Shown here: one piece after another, positions 10,429 to 22,167 of the stretch
How positions within the stretch are numbered: position 1 is the stretch's first letter
Layout of the letters: every line of letters starts with the position of its first letter
Assembly: GCA_017163975.1 (NCBI GenBank)
Contig: JAFFSR010000097.1
Span: 868,001 to 932,000 of the forward strand
Origin: Anastatus disparis
Taxonomy: Eukaryota > Arthropoda > Insecta > Hymenoptera > Eupelmidae
Reading direction: 5' to 3'
DNA length: 64,000 nt
The notes under the pieces: generated by a model
What the model was told of the DNA's origin: nothing
Databases searched by the model: none
The model's input: the letters and a program-made list of their open reading frames with translations, nothing else
Position numbers and translations under genes: made by a program

Positions 10429-11549
10429 CAATATATTAATAGCTAGATATTTAACTATACTTTATAGCTGAAAATAAATGGTTTTTTTTATATCCTTTAT
10501 AGTTAAAAATATAACTAAATTTTTAGTTGATAATTTGGTTATTACTCATAGATATTTAGCTGAAAATACATGAATATTGCTATAATATAAATGAATATAG
10601 CTGTATTTTACTTATATTTTTAGCTGTTTTTATAGATGTTTTTTTTTGACCGAGAATAGCTGAAAATATAACTGTAATTTCAGCTGTATTTTTAGCTGTT
10701 TTTTAGCCATATTTTTAACAATTTTTTTTAGCTAAACATTATTAGAGTAGCTTTCAGATATACTCGAGTTTATTTATATTGTCCTTCCCTACCTTCGCTG
10801 TAAATTAGTTAACCTATACATACACTAAAGCTAAGTAATAATGTCGCTAGAAAACACGTGCGCATTTTTTAGTAACGGTAAGATGGATCGGTCTTATATA
10901 CAAAGTGTACTCAACTCTCACCACTTGCGGGAGTTGGACACAAATTTCAACGAGTCAAAACAGCTATATTTTAAGCTTAATTTTTAGCTAATTTTTTTAG
11001 CTAAACGTTTTTGACGCGTTGAAATTTGTGTCCAACTCCCGCAAGTGGTGAGAGTTGAGTACACTTTGTATATAAGGCCGATCCATCTTACCGTTACTAA
11101 AAAATGCGCGCGTGTTTTCTAGCGATCCCTGCAAGTTATTACTTAGATTTAGTGTATGTATAGGTTAACTAATTTACAGCGAAGGTAGGAAAGGACAATA
11201 TAAATAAACTCCAGTATATCTGAAAGCTACTCTAATAATATTTAGCTAAAAAAAATTGTTAATAATATAGCTAAAAAACAGTTAAAAATACAATTGAAAT
11301 TACAGTTATATTTTCAGTTGTTCTCGGTCAAAAAAAAACATCTATAAAAACAGCTAATAATATAAGTAAAATACAGCTATATTTATTTATATTATAGCAA
11401 TATTCATGATATTTCAGCTAAATATCTATGAGTAATAAATAAATTATCAACTAAAAATTTAGGTATATCTTCAACTATAAAGGATATCTAAAAAACTATT
11501 TATTTCCAGCTATAAAGTATGATTAAATATCTAGCTATTAATATATTGT
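10429..11549. mobile_element. 1.1-kb palindrome rich in TAGCTA words
   Basis: Left arm 10429 to about 10975 and right arm about 11003 to 11549 are inverted copies of roughly 545 bp. The inner halves are ordinary mixed sequence (for example TTGGACACAAATTTCAACG near 10940 and its complement near 11020) while the outer halves are TAGCTA-rich. The arms contain CGGTCAAAAAAA in inverted orientation, the same word that starts the direct flanking copies, so several copies of one foldback family appear nested. No reading frame. Confidence 0.65.
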
Positions 11550-11870
11550 AATCCCGGTCAAAAAAGGTTAGCTATAAAATATAGCTAAAAAAATAGTTAA
11601 ATATATAGCTGTATCGTGCTCGTTTTACAGCTATATCGATGTGTTTTCAAATTTAATTCACAAAAAAATATAATTTGTTGGTGCTGTTTACAAATGATTA
11701 GATAATCTATAAAATGTTTGCTTCACATGTGTTGAGTTAGATGCGTAGTATGCGTATAATTATTGAAGATCAAAAATTATTTGTAACTTTTTAGTGCATT
11801 TTTTTGAAGTCGGTTTTGTTTTTTGTTAAAAAATTTTTATCAATATAATTTTGTACAATCATATATATGG

Positions 11871-12205
11871 GTAAATCTTTCATAATGTTAAAATTTCACC
11901 TGCAACAAATTAAAAAAAAAAAAATACAGGCACACGTATAAAACTAATTTTCTCTGAATGTTGACGTATTATAATGAAAGAAAAAAATCGTGTTACTCAC
12001 TTTTAAGGGTAGTCTTTTTAACAAACATCAAAAGACAGATTTTCGAGTAAATTTTTCATAGTGCTAAAATTTACTTTCAATAAATTAAAAAAAATTGAAG
12101 ACACATGTATCAAATTTATTTTTTTTAAATGTTGATATATTAAAATGATAATAAAAGAAAAAATCGCATTACTCACTTTTGAAGATAGCTTTTTTTAATA
12201 TAAGA
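11871..12205 (+). repeat. tandem duplication, period about 176 bp
   Basis: 11871-12022 and 12048-12205 share GTAAATCTTTCATA/GTAAATTTTTCATA, AAATTAAAAAAAA and AAAAATCG(T/C)(G/A)TTACTCACTTTT. Two copies, noncoding. Confidence 0.5.
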
Positions 12206-12805
12206 CATTTAAATATATTCATTATTATCACACCCAGGTATAATATTTTACCTATCTCAGATCAGTTTTTTAAGTATTTTGGGCTATAATAGATCATTTT
12301 CCATTGAGCTTTTTCATTTTTACATGTTTAATATATTACAGAAAATATTTAAATACGCAATTTACATTAATAATTACAAAATTTTTTGTAATAAATAAAA
12401 TATGCCAGTAATGGCAATTTTTTTGGATAATTCATTTTTGGCGATTCGGGTATTAAAATTGAGTGATATTAGTTACCCAATGGCTTTTGGGATTGCTGAT
12501 TACAAATCATAAGTGAGTGGAATATCAATTTATTTTTGCTAAAATTGTCAATCTTAGGGTATGAAATTTGACATAGATTTGTATAGTTTATGTTTTCGAA
12601 TAAAAATACTTATATTCCTTTTAACCAAATATTTTAGTTTATTTAATAAACATTAAAAAATATAACAATCGAAAAATTTTGATAAATAATCTTAGCATCG
12701 TAGCATTATGAATAATAGAAAAATCACGGTTATATAAACAAAATCTCGAAATTAGAAAATCGGTTTTTAAATCTAGAAATTTCAGTGATTTATTAGCAAA
12801 TCCTT

Positions 12806-13375
12806 TTATAAAATTGATTTTTCATCTCCAGTTAGCGAATTCGTCAGATAATATGCTACTGGTGTTTTAAATTCCCCATTTATATTGACTAGCATGAACA
12901 CAAAGGCTTTACTAGCTTTTACAGGTTGACCTTCACTATTCGCATCCTGAAGCTGACCTCCTAAATCGACATGTCCTTTCCATTCGTGCGAGCTTTTGCA
13001 ATAATATGCCCATTTCTTAATACCCATTTCATCATACGTCAAATTAAAAACAGTTTTTTTTACCACTTTTCAAGTTTTTTTCAACCATTTTAGAAACATG
13101 ATTTATTATTTCATCACAGATGCCAGGTTTATAATTTTTCGAACAATTCCAAGTGTTCAAAGTTTCAACAAATGGTAAACACTTTAAAAAGCTTTTTCTG
13201 ACCATTTCATGTGCTGCAGGAGAATGAAAGTGAAGCGTCCTGGCAAAATTTTTAAGGTGTGCAGGAAAGAGAGCTGTAAGTTTTTTGTTTTTCATCCGAT
13301 TGATTAGCTCTTTTACATGCTCAGGTAGTTTATAATAAACAAATTGAAAATGATTTTTTTAATAGCGTCATGTAC
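12806..13375 (-). pseudogene. P-element / THAP9-like transposase remnant
   Basis: Three consecutive pieces on the minus strand: 13375-13310 (KLPEHVKELI), 13295-13044 (contains LHFHSPAAHEMVRKSFLKCL and LPFVETLNTW) and 13066-12806 (contains YDEMGIKKWAYY, GHVDLGGQ, KAFVFMLVNI and TPVAYYL). The middle piece corresponds to the helical region that precedes, and the last piece to the start of, the RNase H-like catalytic domain of P-element and THAP9 transposases, where the Asp of the DEM motif is expected to be catalytic. The second and third pieces overlap by 23 bp in different frames around an A run near 13060, so a one- or two-base indel breaks the frame; another break separates the first two. 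THAP domain and C-terminus are missing. A dead DNA transposon or domesticated relative; I favour dead. Confidence 0.7.
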
Positions 13376-13780
13376 AAAAGGAATTAATGTATTCACTTAA
13401 AATTATGTGCACCAAATTAAATTTCTCGCTGACTCTGTGAAAATCGCATGTTGCGCTTATAGTATTACATATTTTTCGACATACGTGTGAAAGTTAATTA
13501 AGGTATCTCATACAATATTCAAAATTGTAGGCATTTTTTGTTAAAATTAAAGAAAAATATTATTCGGATAAATTTCATGATATAAAGAAATAAAATAATC
13601 AGTTGATCATGGAAAATCTAAAACATACGTTGTTTAAAAAGTTAACATTTTACCACGCGTTCTTATGAAAAAAAATACATAATGTAGCTAGAGTCGTAAA
13701 ATAACAGACAATTTTAAATAATAAATAATAATTATGTACATTTTTTGATAACGATCACTTGATATATTTAATTTGGTACC

Positions 13781-14395
13781 TGTTGCCGTGCAACAGAAAA
13801 ATATATTTTCTTTCGAGATCATTAGAAAGAAGGGACAAAAAACTTAAAAACAAATTTTTTCTACTAAAATACCGTAATAAAATATATAATTTAAGTCTAA
13901 CATATCTATCTTAAAGCTTTAAAGTTTAACATATTTTTGCTTATTCTTAATCTTTATTCTGTGTAAAGGGAATATATTCTTCAATATAAGAAAAAGGTAC
14001 TATTCAGTTTTATACATTTATAACATAGCGGAAAACACGTAGTAATTAGTACGGGTCTTTTATTGCCGGAAAAACCCTTGATCTCAACTAACGTTCTTTA
14101 CTTATATGACAATTTAGATTTGTAAGAGTAGGAATTTGTAATTTTGTACTCAAACGACGCTGTCATTTTTTTATTACACTAACCTTTCTAGTTTAGAAAA
14201 TTTTGTACCTTCGTCACTCTTTGCTTAGCCTCTCGAGCAGGCAGTCATAACGAATAACTTGTATTTGTATATTTCTTTTAATAAACTTAGATTATTTTAC
14301 TTTAAAAAGAATATTTTTGTGTCTTATTAAGTTAACACGAAAGGTTTACACACTCGTGGATTCGAGATCAAGCTGTAAGACCTCATAACGCAACA
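13781..14395. mobile_element. solo LTR, 615 bp, with 5-bp target duplication
   Basis: Begins TGTTGCCGTG and ends ATAACGCAACA; flanked by the perfect direct repeat GTACC at 13776-13780 and 14396-14400. Contains a polyadenylation-type AATAAA near 14280 and has no internal coding. TG..CA ends with 5-bp duplication fit BEL/Pao or copia elements. The single copy with intact flanks is the classic outcome of recombination between two LTRs. The inner end CGCAACA equals the terminus of the BEL/Pao LTR at 22551-22558, so a BEL/Pao origin is plausible. Confidence 0.75.
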
Positions 14396-14400
14396 GTACC

Positions 14401-15930
14401 TGTAATTTTAAAAAATCTCTGATTAAAATCGAATAAAAAGCTTTTCGAATAACTTTTTACGCTTCATGCGTATTTTTTACTTTACTTTTGACTTTATCTA
14501 CTTTATTCAACCCTGATAACCTTCTATAAATTATTTTAAAGACCGAAAAATCTTTAAATTAAAAATAAATGATTGGGGCCTCTTGATATAACTGACTTAA
14601 GTATGGCACCAAATGTATGAGATGCTTTAACTCTGACGTACTTTAAACGAAATGTATTATTTTATTTTCATTTACGACTACATTGATTACAAATTGTGGA
14701 AGTAGTTATGTAATTTTAATTTCATTAATAATAATCAAATTAAGTATTTTAGAAATTAGTTATTATAAAATAATGTTTAGAAATAAGAATTGATAGGATA
14801 TTACATATTTCTACAAGTATATTGTTGAGGAAAGGGTGATTTATTATAATATTTGCAAAACTCATTCATACTAAAACTTTTATTTTCATGTATATTTTAC
14901 GAACATGATTTTTTACAAAATATTTGTATAACAATAAAATATTTATAATTTTTAATTATGTATAAATAATATTTTATTATTAATATTTCATTAAACTAAA
15001 AAAATTCACTAAAATAAATTTAATTCTATTATAAATGTTCATTCGCTATCATAAATAACCATTTTATCACTTATTTAAAGCACTGAAAGTTAAGATTAAT
15101 ATAATCTTAACAAACAATTACAAAATAATGTATAAATCTAGCTACATGATTATTATGTAAATAATATTTTATAAAAAAACTCATACAATATGTTTATAAT
15201 AATATTTAAAAAATTACACATGTATATATATGTATATATATATATTAGACAGGTCGTTATTTCCCGAAACTTACTGAGCATCGCTTCCAACCCTTAGATC
15301 GATGTGTTTATACTAACAATTGAAAGAGCAGCTGGAATACTTTGTTGGAATAGAGATTTAACCTTGCCGAATCGCAAAAAACCGTATTTTTTTATTATTT
15401 TTTCTTATTTTTCTTTTTTCTACATACAGCTATAAATGAAAAAATTTTTTTGAGACCCTTTTTTACACTTTTTCTATTGCCGTAAGTTAAAATAATATCT
15501 TATGGTGTGATTTTAGAGCCGAGAAAAATGTTTTTTCCGAATTGTTGCTCTTGAAATATTAAAAAATTTTACTCGATCGGGTTTATTCTCGTGTATTTTG
15601 AGGTTAAAAGAACTTTATAATTTTTTTTTTTCATTAAAAAAACCAACATAACTTTAGAGTAGGCTTAAAGATCTTCAATTTTCTTTTTTATAAAAGTTTC
15701 TAGGTGCTTCTGATACTGAGATATGGCCATTTGAATTTGATAGGAAATTCGTAGAATAAAATCTGTAAACATCGTGAGCATGCAATTGACTATCAACTCC
15801 CTTTGATCACAAATTCAGTTTCAAAGCACATATATACGGTCTAAGTAAAGCAAAATGAAGGTCTTAATTTCAACAAAAAAGTGGCGCTAGGTGTCTTTTG
15901 CACAGTCAGAGTTATGAAATTAGTAAATAC
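14401..15930. other. gene-free AT-rich spacer
   Basis: No gene supported. Very AT-rich to 15240; from 15250 the composition becomes more mixed (GACAGGTCGTTATTTCCCGAA) without a recognisable element or reading frame. Confidence 0.4.
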
Positions 15931-16184
15931 CCCTGTTGAAAATAATGACGTCTTTCCAGTACGTCTTTGAAAAATGTCTTTAAAGACGTCTTCGAAGACG
16001 TCTTTGGTCGTGTCTTAGATTGGAACAAAATAAGACGTCATTTTTTAAATGTTCCGGAAATATAGTAACCAAATTACTTCTTTTTTATAAGTAAAATAAT
16101 TTTTAAGACGTATTTTTCCAATAAATACTCATAGTAAAAGACGTAAATTTTCAAAAAAAAATTTTTTTTTTAAACGAATGACGT

Positions 16185-16490
16185 TGTAATAAATGACCAG
16201 AACTTCTTTAAAATATAAGATTTATTTGCAACATAAAAATAATGTGAACATGGTAAATATGAAAAATACAGTGGCGGTTATTATAGTTAAGAGGAGTCGC
16301 AACGCAAATCTCACAGGAAACACTCCGCGCTCTCACACACGTCCTCGCCTTTCGACGCTTCAGTCTAATCTGCCCGCCAGCCCGCGTCTCGTGTCCCACC
16401 GCAAATGCCTCCCCACTCCCGACCCATCAGAGGGCACACACACTATAGGAATTGGAGTATAAATGCTTTACAATCTTTCAATACGCAACA
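16185..16490 (-). repeat. 3' LTR of the BEL/Pao element
   Basis: 306 bp; on the element strand starts TGTTGCGTATTG and ends CATTTATTACA. Contains CAAATAAATC as a polyadenylation-type signal. Carries one copy of the 68-bp unit that is duplicated in the other LTR. Confidence 0.92.
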
Positions 16491-16505
16491 TCCTCCCCCC
16501 TTTTT
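16491..16505 (-). other. polypurine tract
   Basis: On the element strand AAAAAGGGGGGAGGA lies immediately before the 3' LTR, the usual plus-strand primer position. Confidence 0.85.
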
Positions 16506-16702
16506 GAAAAAATAATTTTTTTTTTTTCAAACAATTCGCAAGGTAAATATCATGACCGCTTGTCATGTTACAAAAGAAATTTAAATCAATATACCAAAAA
16601 TAAAAATATTAATATTTTAATTCTAAAAAATTCACGCAGAACGCATAAAAAATTCAATCATTAAAAGAAAATAAACATACATCGTTATAAAAGAAATAAG
16701 TA

Positions 16703-19700
16703 TTATAAATCAAGTTGAACAGGACCTTTACTTACTCGACCACTTCTCGTGGTAACAAATGCTTTATCGTGAGTACGAGTATCGGACTCGTTTACAATAG
16801 GTTTTTCTTGTAGTTTTTTAACTTTTATCACATCTAGATTTTTTGCCTTTTCAATTAAATTATACGCAACTCCTGTGGGTTCTTGGGGAACCTCTAGAGG
16901 ATAAAGTCTTTGTATGGGACGTTTTATTTCGCCATTTTTAGTTTTTAGAATACACACTCGTTTTTTGCCGTCTCCGCCTGGAAGCAGACGAACAACGCGC
17001 GCGAGCGGCCACTCTATGCGCTTATGGTTATCGTCACCGATCAAGACAACGTCTCCAGCATTGATTTCACGCTTTTCTTTAAACTTACTATTTTTCGCAA
17101 TCAACTGACCTAAATATTCAGACCGAAATCTACATCTTAAATCAGAAATTAATTTTTGTCGATAACGAAGTTTCTTGTTCAATCTTTCATGATATAATAT
17201 GTCGCAGTCCGGTACCCCAATTTCACGATTTTCGCGTAAAAAACACGAGGGCGTTAGAGGCACTAGATCTTCAGGATCTTCCGAAATAAAGGTGAGCGGA
17301 CGAGAGTTCACTATAGCTTCTGTATCACATAAAATAGTGGTGAAAGCTTCGTAAGTCAAACTAGCTTTACCTAAAACTTTGCGCAAAATAGTTTTAATCA
17401 CCCCGATAAGGCGTTCCCACCAGCCACCCCACCAAGGAGCCGACGGTGGATTGAAGTACCAGCGAATTTGTAACGCAGAGCTAAATTTTTCTATTTTTTG
17501 CCAATCTAATTCGTTCAGAGCATTATACGTTCCGGTGAAATTTGTCCCGTTGTCTGTGTAAACAACGCGCGGTCTGCCGCGTCTTGCGATGAATCGACGA
17601 AAACATTCGAGAAATCCTTCCACGGATAATGAAGACGCTAACTCCAAGTGTACTGCGCGGTATACCGCGCATGTAAAGAGGCAAATCCACGCCTTTTCAC
17701 CATCGCGTAAATAAACTGGCCCTGCATAATCTATACCGACCGTTTCAAATATCATGGCATCGCGGATGCGATCTAAAGGCAGCGGCGGTATTTTACAATT
17801 CAATTTTTTGGCTTTCTGCTTCTTACAGATCACACAGTTGGCTAAAACGGATTTTATAACTTTACGTATACCTATAATCCAGAAGCGCTCTCTCAAGTAG
17901 CTTATGATTGTTAAAGCTCCAACGTGCCCTAGATTTTGATGAGTCTCTCTTGTTAATAAATAAATTATTTCATGCTCATTACTCAACAAAATAGGATATA
18001 AAAAATTTTTGTTATCGTCTCGATTAACGATTCTTGTTTTTAAAACAAGCAATCCGTTTGCATCAACGCAAGTTTTAAACGAAGACAGCTTTTCTTTAGA
18101 TAAATTAGAAAACATTACATTTTGTAAATGTAGCAATAATTTTCTTTCAGCTTCTTGTATTTCTTCTAAGTTTATTTTTAATGCTTTTCGCTCTTCTTTT
18201 TGTAAATATTTTTGCTTATTTTGAAAATTCTTTTTATTTTTGACATTTTGTAGAAACCTATTTATCCATGCTACAAAACGAATAATCTGTGTGTACGTTG
18301 AGAAATAATAACTAAAAGTAAATTTTTCTTTTTCAAGATTAATCATTTGCGTAATAACTGGTTTTTTACACTCATAATTAATTTCTTCTTCATTGGAATT
18401 TTGTTGTGATACAGGCCAATCTTTTTCGGGCAAATATAGCCAATCAGGGCCTAACCACCACTCAGACTGTAGCAGACGTAAAGGTGTGCATCCACGCGAT
18501 GGCAAGTCCGCGGGATTTACTTCGCCTGGTATGTGTCGCCAATCGTCTATTCTTGTAAGAGAGCGAATCTCTTTCACGCGGTTGCGCACAAAGGTATTCC
18601 ATTGCGCGTCTCGTTTGATCCATGCTAGGACTGTTGTAGAGTCAGTCCAATAAAATATACCTTCGATTTTTCTTGTCAAACCTTCAATAACTGTTGCAGC
18701 GAGCCTTGCTGTTATAGTAGCAGCCATCAACTCTAACCGGGGTACTGTACTTTGTTTCGGAGTGATGCGTGATTTTGAATTTAAGAGCCTGACTGTAATT
18801 TCAGATTCCCCTTCCACTCGCGAAAAAATTGTTGCTGCATAGGCAGAGCCACTTGCATCTCCAAAAGCATGAATAGTAAGCTTGCCTTCACCAAGATATC
18901 GAGTAAGCTCGATCTGTTTTAGAAAACGAAGTTCATTAGCCCATTGACAAAACTCTAACCTCTTTTCTCCTTCAATATCAGTATCCCAACCGTATTTTTC
19001 AGTCCAAAGAGCTTGTAATATAAGCTTTGGTTTTAAGGAGACTGGACTTGTAACTCCGATCGGATCAAAAATTTTGTTTGCTATTGATAGAATATTACGT
19101 TTAGTTATTTTTTGTGATAAATCAAAATCGAAAACAGAAGGGTTAATTAATATGCTATCGCGTTGTTTATGCCATATGACGCCTAATACGTTGGTAATAT
19201 GTGTAGACGCCGTAACTAGAGAACTCTCCCAGCTGTGTAATTCAAAACCCCCTGCATTCATTATTGCACTTGCTTCGAGTGTAAATTTATGTAAATCTTC
19301 GGGGCTACTTACGCTAGTGACGACATTATCAACGTAAAATGATTTACCTAATTTTTTAACCGTATCTTCCGTCCATTTTATACTCGTACTAGCGTTAGAT
19401 TTACATTTTTCTGAGCACAACGATAAATGTAATTCAAGGATAGCCGCTAAAATAAAAGGACCGCACGCGAGTCCAAACACAACGCGGCAGTGTCGAAAAG
19501 CAACTACTTCATTGTTTACTAGCCATAGAAAACGTAAATATTCACAATCATCTTTATCTACGGCGATTTGTAAAAATGCTTTTTTGATGTCTGTGACAAC
19601 ACCAATATTATTCTCGCGAAATCTATTTAATATAAGTGGCAGCAGTTCTATTAAATTCGGTCCCTTTTCAAGACAGTGATTCAATGAAGGGTATCCATCT

Positions 19701-22090
19701 TTGCAGGCCGAAGCATCAAATACTGGTCTTATTTTTGTTGTGCTTTGTTCTTTCACGACCGGGCGATGTGGTATATAGTGACACGGTTTACTATCGTTTA
19801 CTTCGTCAACTGAAATTCTCTCTATGATTCCGTCTGCTTGCCACTCTTCAAAAATATTATTATACGCGTCATAAAGTTTTCGTATTTTCAGCCGTTTTAT
19901 AATGCCGTTTAACCTATTTAAAGCGATATCATAATTTGTAGAGAGTGGTGCGTGACTCTCAACCCAGGGTAATTTTACAACATATCGATTTTCTGCATTT
20001 ATCATGGTAGATTGAACAAGAAACTTACGCGTCTTTTCATCATTTTCGGCTTTACTTAACTTTTCGATGGGGTCAGTGATACCGAGAGTGTCTAAACGCC
20101 ACAAGTCGCATAGAGAAGGATTCTCGTCACGCGTAAACATACTAACTAACATAGCAGCATTTGTTTCTTTCGGACGCGCGGTCGGTAACTTGCCGATTAC
20201 AGTCCAGCCTAATAACGTTTCGAACACACATAACCCATTCTCCAGTTCGATCTTTTTACCCGTCATAATTTTTCCGGCGACGTCTGCACCGATTAACACG
20301 TCAATATGTTTTTCTACACATCTATCTACATCGCTTAAAATAATATTATGCGATTTTCGTAACGCGTCAACCCATGAGTCATGAGGTATCGTCGATACAG
20401 ATTCACAAATTATATCTTGCTTAAAGGCTTGAAAATTACACGCGTATGTTTCGTTTAAATCTTTGATTCTAATCAAGCATGTATTATATACTTCGGGTTT
20501 AGATTTAATTCCACCGAAAAGCGTATGTGAAAATTCGCGTTCACCGAGAGAATCATAACCAAGCTTTTGTGCAACCTCTGTTCTTATATACGAACGATGA
20601 GCGGCAGTATCAATAATGGCGCGAGCTATTATTTCATTCGAATCGGAGTACAATTTGACCCGCAGCGTTTGTAAACAAACTGCTGGAATTTCCGAAAAGG
20701 TCATCGTTACAAGATTATTTTCTGACAGAGGTTTCTTTTCAATTTTATTTTCATTTTCTTTTTTATTTAAATCAGACGCGTCGGAATTATTAAAAGTTCT
20801 GCACATTAACAAAGAGTGTCGTTTATTACTCCATTGACAAGTAATATTGACTTTACAAAATTTTGACAAATGTCCCCGCTTTAAACACTTAAAACAACCG
20901 CCCGCATTTTTAACAATATCTATTCGTTCGCTGTGAGATAATTTCCGAGCTTTATCACATGCATGACTCTCATGATTCGCTTGACAAAACATACAATTTA
21001 ATTTTTTATCCGACGCGCTTATTAATACACTTGCACTCGCAACATTTTTATAAACATCAGCATTACGTTCTAAGTGTTTACCTTTATGTGACTGCTTCTT
21101 AGAATTTTCTTTGGAATTTTCTTTCTCTGCAGGAATGCCGAAACCGGTGAGAGCCATTTCGATGCGTTCCTCGCCTTCAACTTCTATTCGCAGAAAATCA
21201 ATCAATTGTTTTAAAAGATCCTTTGCATGCGTTTCTGCGTCGTTCGATGATTGTTGTTTAATGCTTCTCTGCCAAATGCGAAGAACATCCTCGGGAAGAG
21301 CCGATTCGACAAGAGGATATAACATAGCAGCACACGTCGCTGACGTAACTCCGAGTGATTCAAGAGCGTTAATGTATGTTTCAAGTTTGTCGTATAAATG
21401 AGACAGCGTGTTCACTTTTTTATTCCCGTTGACACTATTTTTAAGCACGAGGCCTAGCAATTCACGTACATAGCACTCAACTTGTAATTCTTTGCGACCG
21501 AAACGCTCGATCAAACTTTTAACGACTTTTCCGTAGTTATCACCAGTCGGCGGATAACTCATAACAATATCGTTAGCTCGCGTTCCAGGAACCGTAGTGC
21601 TAATGAGCCGTTGAAACTTCTCTTCATTGGAAATTGTTTCGTTGTCGTGAATTCTTTTGAATTGGCTCCAGAAGGGGAGCCATTCTCGCACACTTCCATG
21701 AAATTTTGGCATATCTAATTTTGGAAGACCTGAAGTTTTCCACGAATTCAAAGGAACGTTATGTTGGAGCGTATTTTCATTGTGACTTTGCGGCACTGTA
21801 GGTCTAGTTAAATCGGATATCTTCATCTTAGCCCTTAAATAATTAGTTTTATATCCGTCGCTGGATGCCAATTCTTTATTAATCTCATCTTCGGTCGCTT
21901 CTGTTGCAAACAATTTTAAATCGTATTTCGATTGTACTTCTTCTAGTTCAGTCATTTTCAATTCTAAAAATTGAAAAGCTACGATCTTTTCTTGTAGAGG
22001 TGCCTCGCTGTCCATTTTGGTCAAAAATGCATTATGTGCTCTTGTAAACGCTGTCCTCAAAAATTTTCTTTGTTTCTTTAGCGCTTCCAT
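16703..22090 (-). CDS. BEL/Pao gag-pol polyprotein, 1795 aa, uninterrupted
   Basis: Start chosen at the first ATG (22090, MEALKKQRKF), 95 bp after the LTR; the frame is open back to the primer site without another ATG. Seen in order: gag/DUF1759-like region about 122-270; two zinc knuckles, C366-x2-C369-x3-H373-x4-C378 and C399-x2-C402-x4-H407-x4-C412; retropepsin-like A17 protease with IIDTAAHRS, D494; reverse transcriptase about 740-1000 with D834 (VVTDIKKAF) and FYVDN (D921); RNase H with D1078 (FGDAS), E1120 (RLELMAA), D1150 (YWTDS) and D1195; integrase zinc module H1384, H1389, C1419, C1422; DDE core D1454 (GIDYAGP), D1513 (YTDNGTNF) and E1559 (WWERL); a C-terminal DUF5641-like domain about 1640-1735. 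Together these copy RNA to DNA and insert it. Oddities: DTAA in place of the usual D(S/T)G protease motif, and YVDN in place of YVDD. Length and domain order are normal for the family. No frameshift or stop. Confidence 0.95.
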   Translation of the reverse strand: MEALKKQRKFLRTAFTRAHNAFLTKMDSEAPLQEKIVAFQFLELKMTELEEVQSKYDLKLFATEATEDEINKELASSDGYKTNYLRAKMKISDLTRPTVPQSHNENTLQHNVPLNSWKTSGLPKLDMPKFHGSVREWLPFWSQFKRIHDNETISNEEKFQRLISTTVPGTRANDIVMSYPPTGDNYGKVVKSLIERFGRKELQVECYVRELLGLVLKNSVNGNKKVNTLSHLYDKLETYINALESLGVTSATCAAMLYPLVESALPEDVLRIWQRSIKQQSSNDAETHAKDLLKQLIDFLRIEVEGEERIEMALTGFGIPAEKENSKENSKKQSHKGKHLERNADVYKNVASASVLISASDKKLNCMFCQANHESHACDKARKLSHSERIDIVKNAGGCFKCLKRGHLSKFCKVNITCQWSNKRHSLLMCRTFNNSDASDLNKKENENKIEKKPLSENNLVTMTFSEIPAVCLQTLRVKLYSDSNEIIARAIIDTAAHRSYIRTEVAQKLGYDSLGEREFSHTLFGGIKSKPEVYNTCLIRIKDLNETYACNFQAFKQDIICESVSTIPHDSWVDALRKSHNIILSDVDRCVEKHIDVLIGADVAGKIMTGKKIELENGLCVFETLLGWTVIGKLPTARPKETNAAMLVSMFTRDENPSLCDLWRLDTLGITDPIEKLSKAENDEKTRKFLVQSTMINAENRYVVKLPWVESHAPLSTNYDIALNRLNGIIKRLKIRKLYDAYNNIFEEWQADGIIERISVDEVNDSKPCHYIPHRPVVKEQSTTKIRPVFDASACKDGYPSLNHCLEKGPNLIELLPLILNRFRENNIGVVTDIKKAFLQIAVDKDDCEYLRFLWLVNNEVVAFRHCRVVFGLACGPFILAAILELHLSLCSEKCKSNASTSIKWTEDTVKKLGKSFYVDNVVTSVSSPEDLHKFTLEASAIMNAGGFELHSWESSLVTASTHITNVLGVIWHKQRDSILINPSVFDFDLSQKITKRNILSIANKIFDPIGVTSPVSLKPKLILQALWTEKYGWDTDIEGEKRLEFCQWANELRFLKQIELTRYLGEGKLTIHAFGDASGSAYAATIFSRVEGESEITVRLLNSKSRITPKQSTVPRLELMAATITARLAATVIEGLTRKIEGIFYWTDSTTVLAWIKRDAQWNTFVRNRVKEIRSLTRIDDWRHIPGEVNPADLPSRGCTPLRLLQSEWWLGPDWLYLPEKDWPVSQQNSNEEEINYECKKPVITQMINLEKEKFTFSYYFSTYTQIIRFVAWINRFLQNVKNKKNFQNKQKYLQKEERKALKINLEEIQEAERKLLLHLQNVMFSNLSKEKLSSFKTCVDANGLLVLKTRIVNRDDNKNFLYPILLSNEHEIIYLLTRETHQNLGHVGALTIISYLRERFWIIGIRKVIKSVLANCVICKKQKAKKLNCKIPPLPLDRIRDAMIFETVGIDYAGPVYLRDGEKAWICLFTCAVYRAVHLELASSLSVEGFLECFRRFIARRGRPRVVYTDNGTNFTGTYNALNELDWQKIEKFSSALQIRWYFNPPSAPWWGGWWERLIGVIKTILRKVLGKASLTYEAFTTILCDTEAIVNSRPLTFISEDPEDLVPLTPSCFLRENREIGVPDCDILYHERLNKKLRYRQKLISDLRCRFRSEYLGQLIAKNSKFKEKREINAGDVVLIGDDNHKRIEWPLARVVRLLPGGDGKKRVCILKTKNGEIKRPIQRLYPLEVPQEPTGVAYNLIEKAKNLDVIKVKKLQEKPIVNESDTRTHDKAFVTTRSGRVSKGPVQLDL

Positions 22091-22167
22091 CTTAAAACCC
22101 ACACACACACCAATCCAAAATGTAAAATGCACAATAAAGATCGCGTCGAATTCACCCCAAAAAGTCC

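Noticed and set aside
16914..21401. Several 60-105-codon plus-strand frames
   Set aside because: They are shadows of the long minus-strand gag-pol frame.
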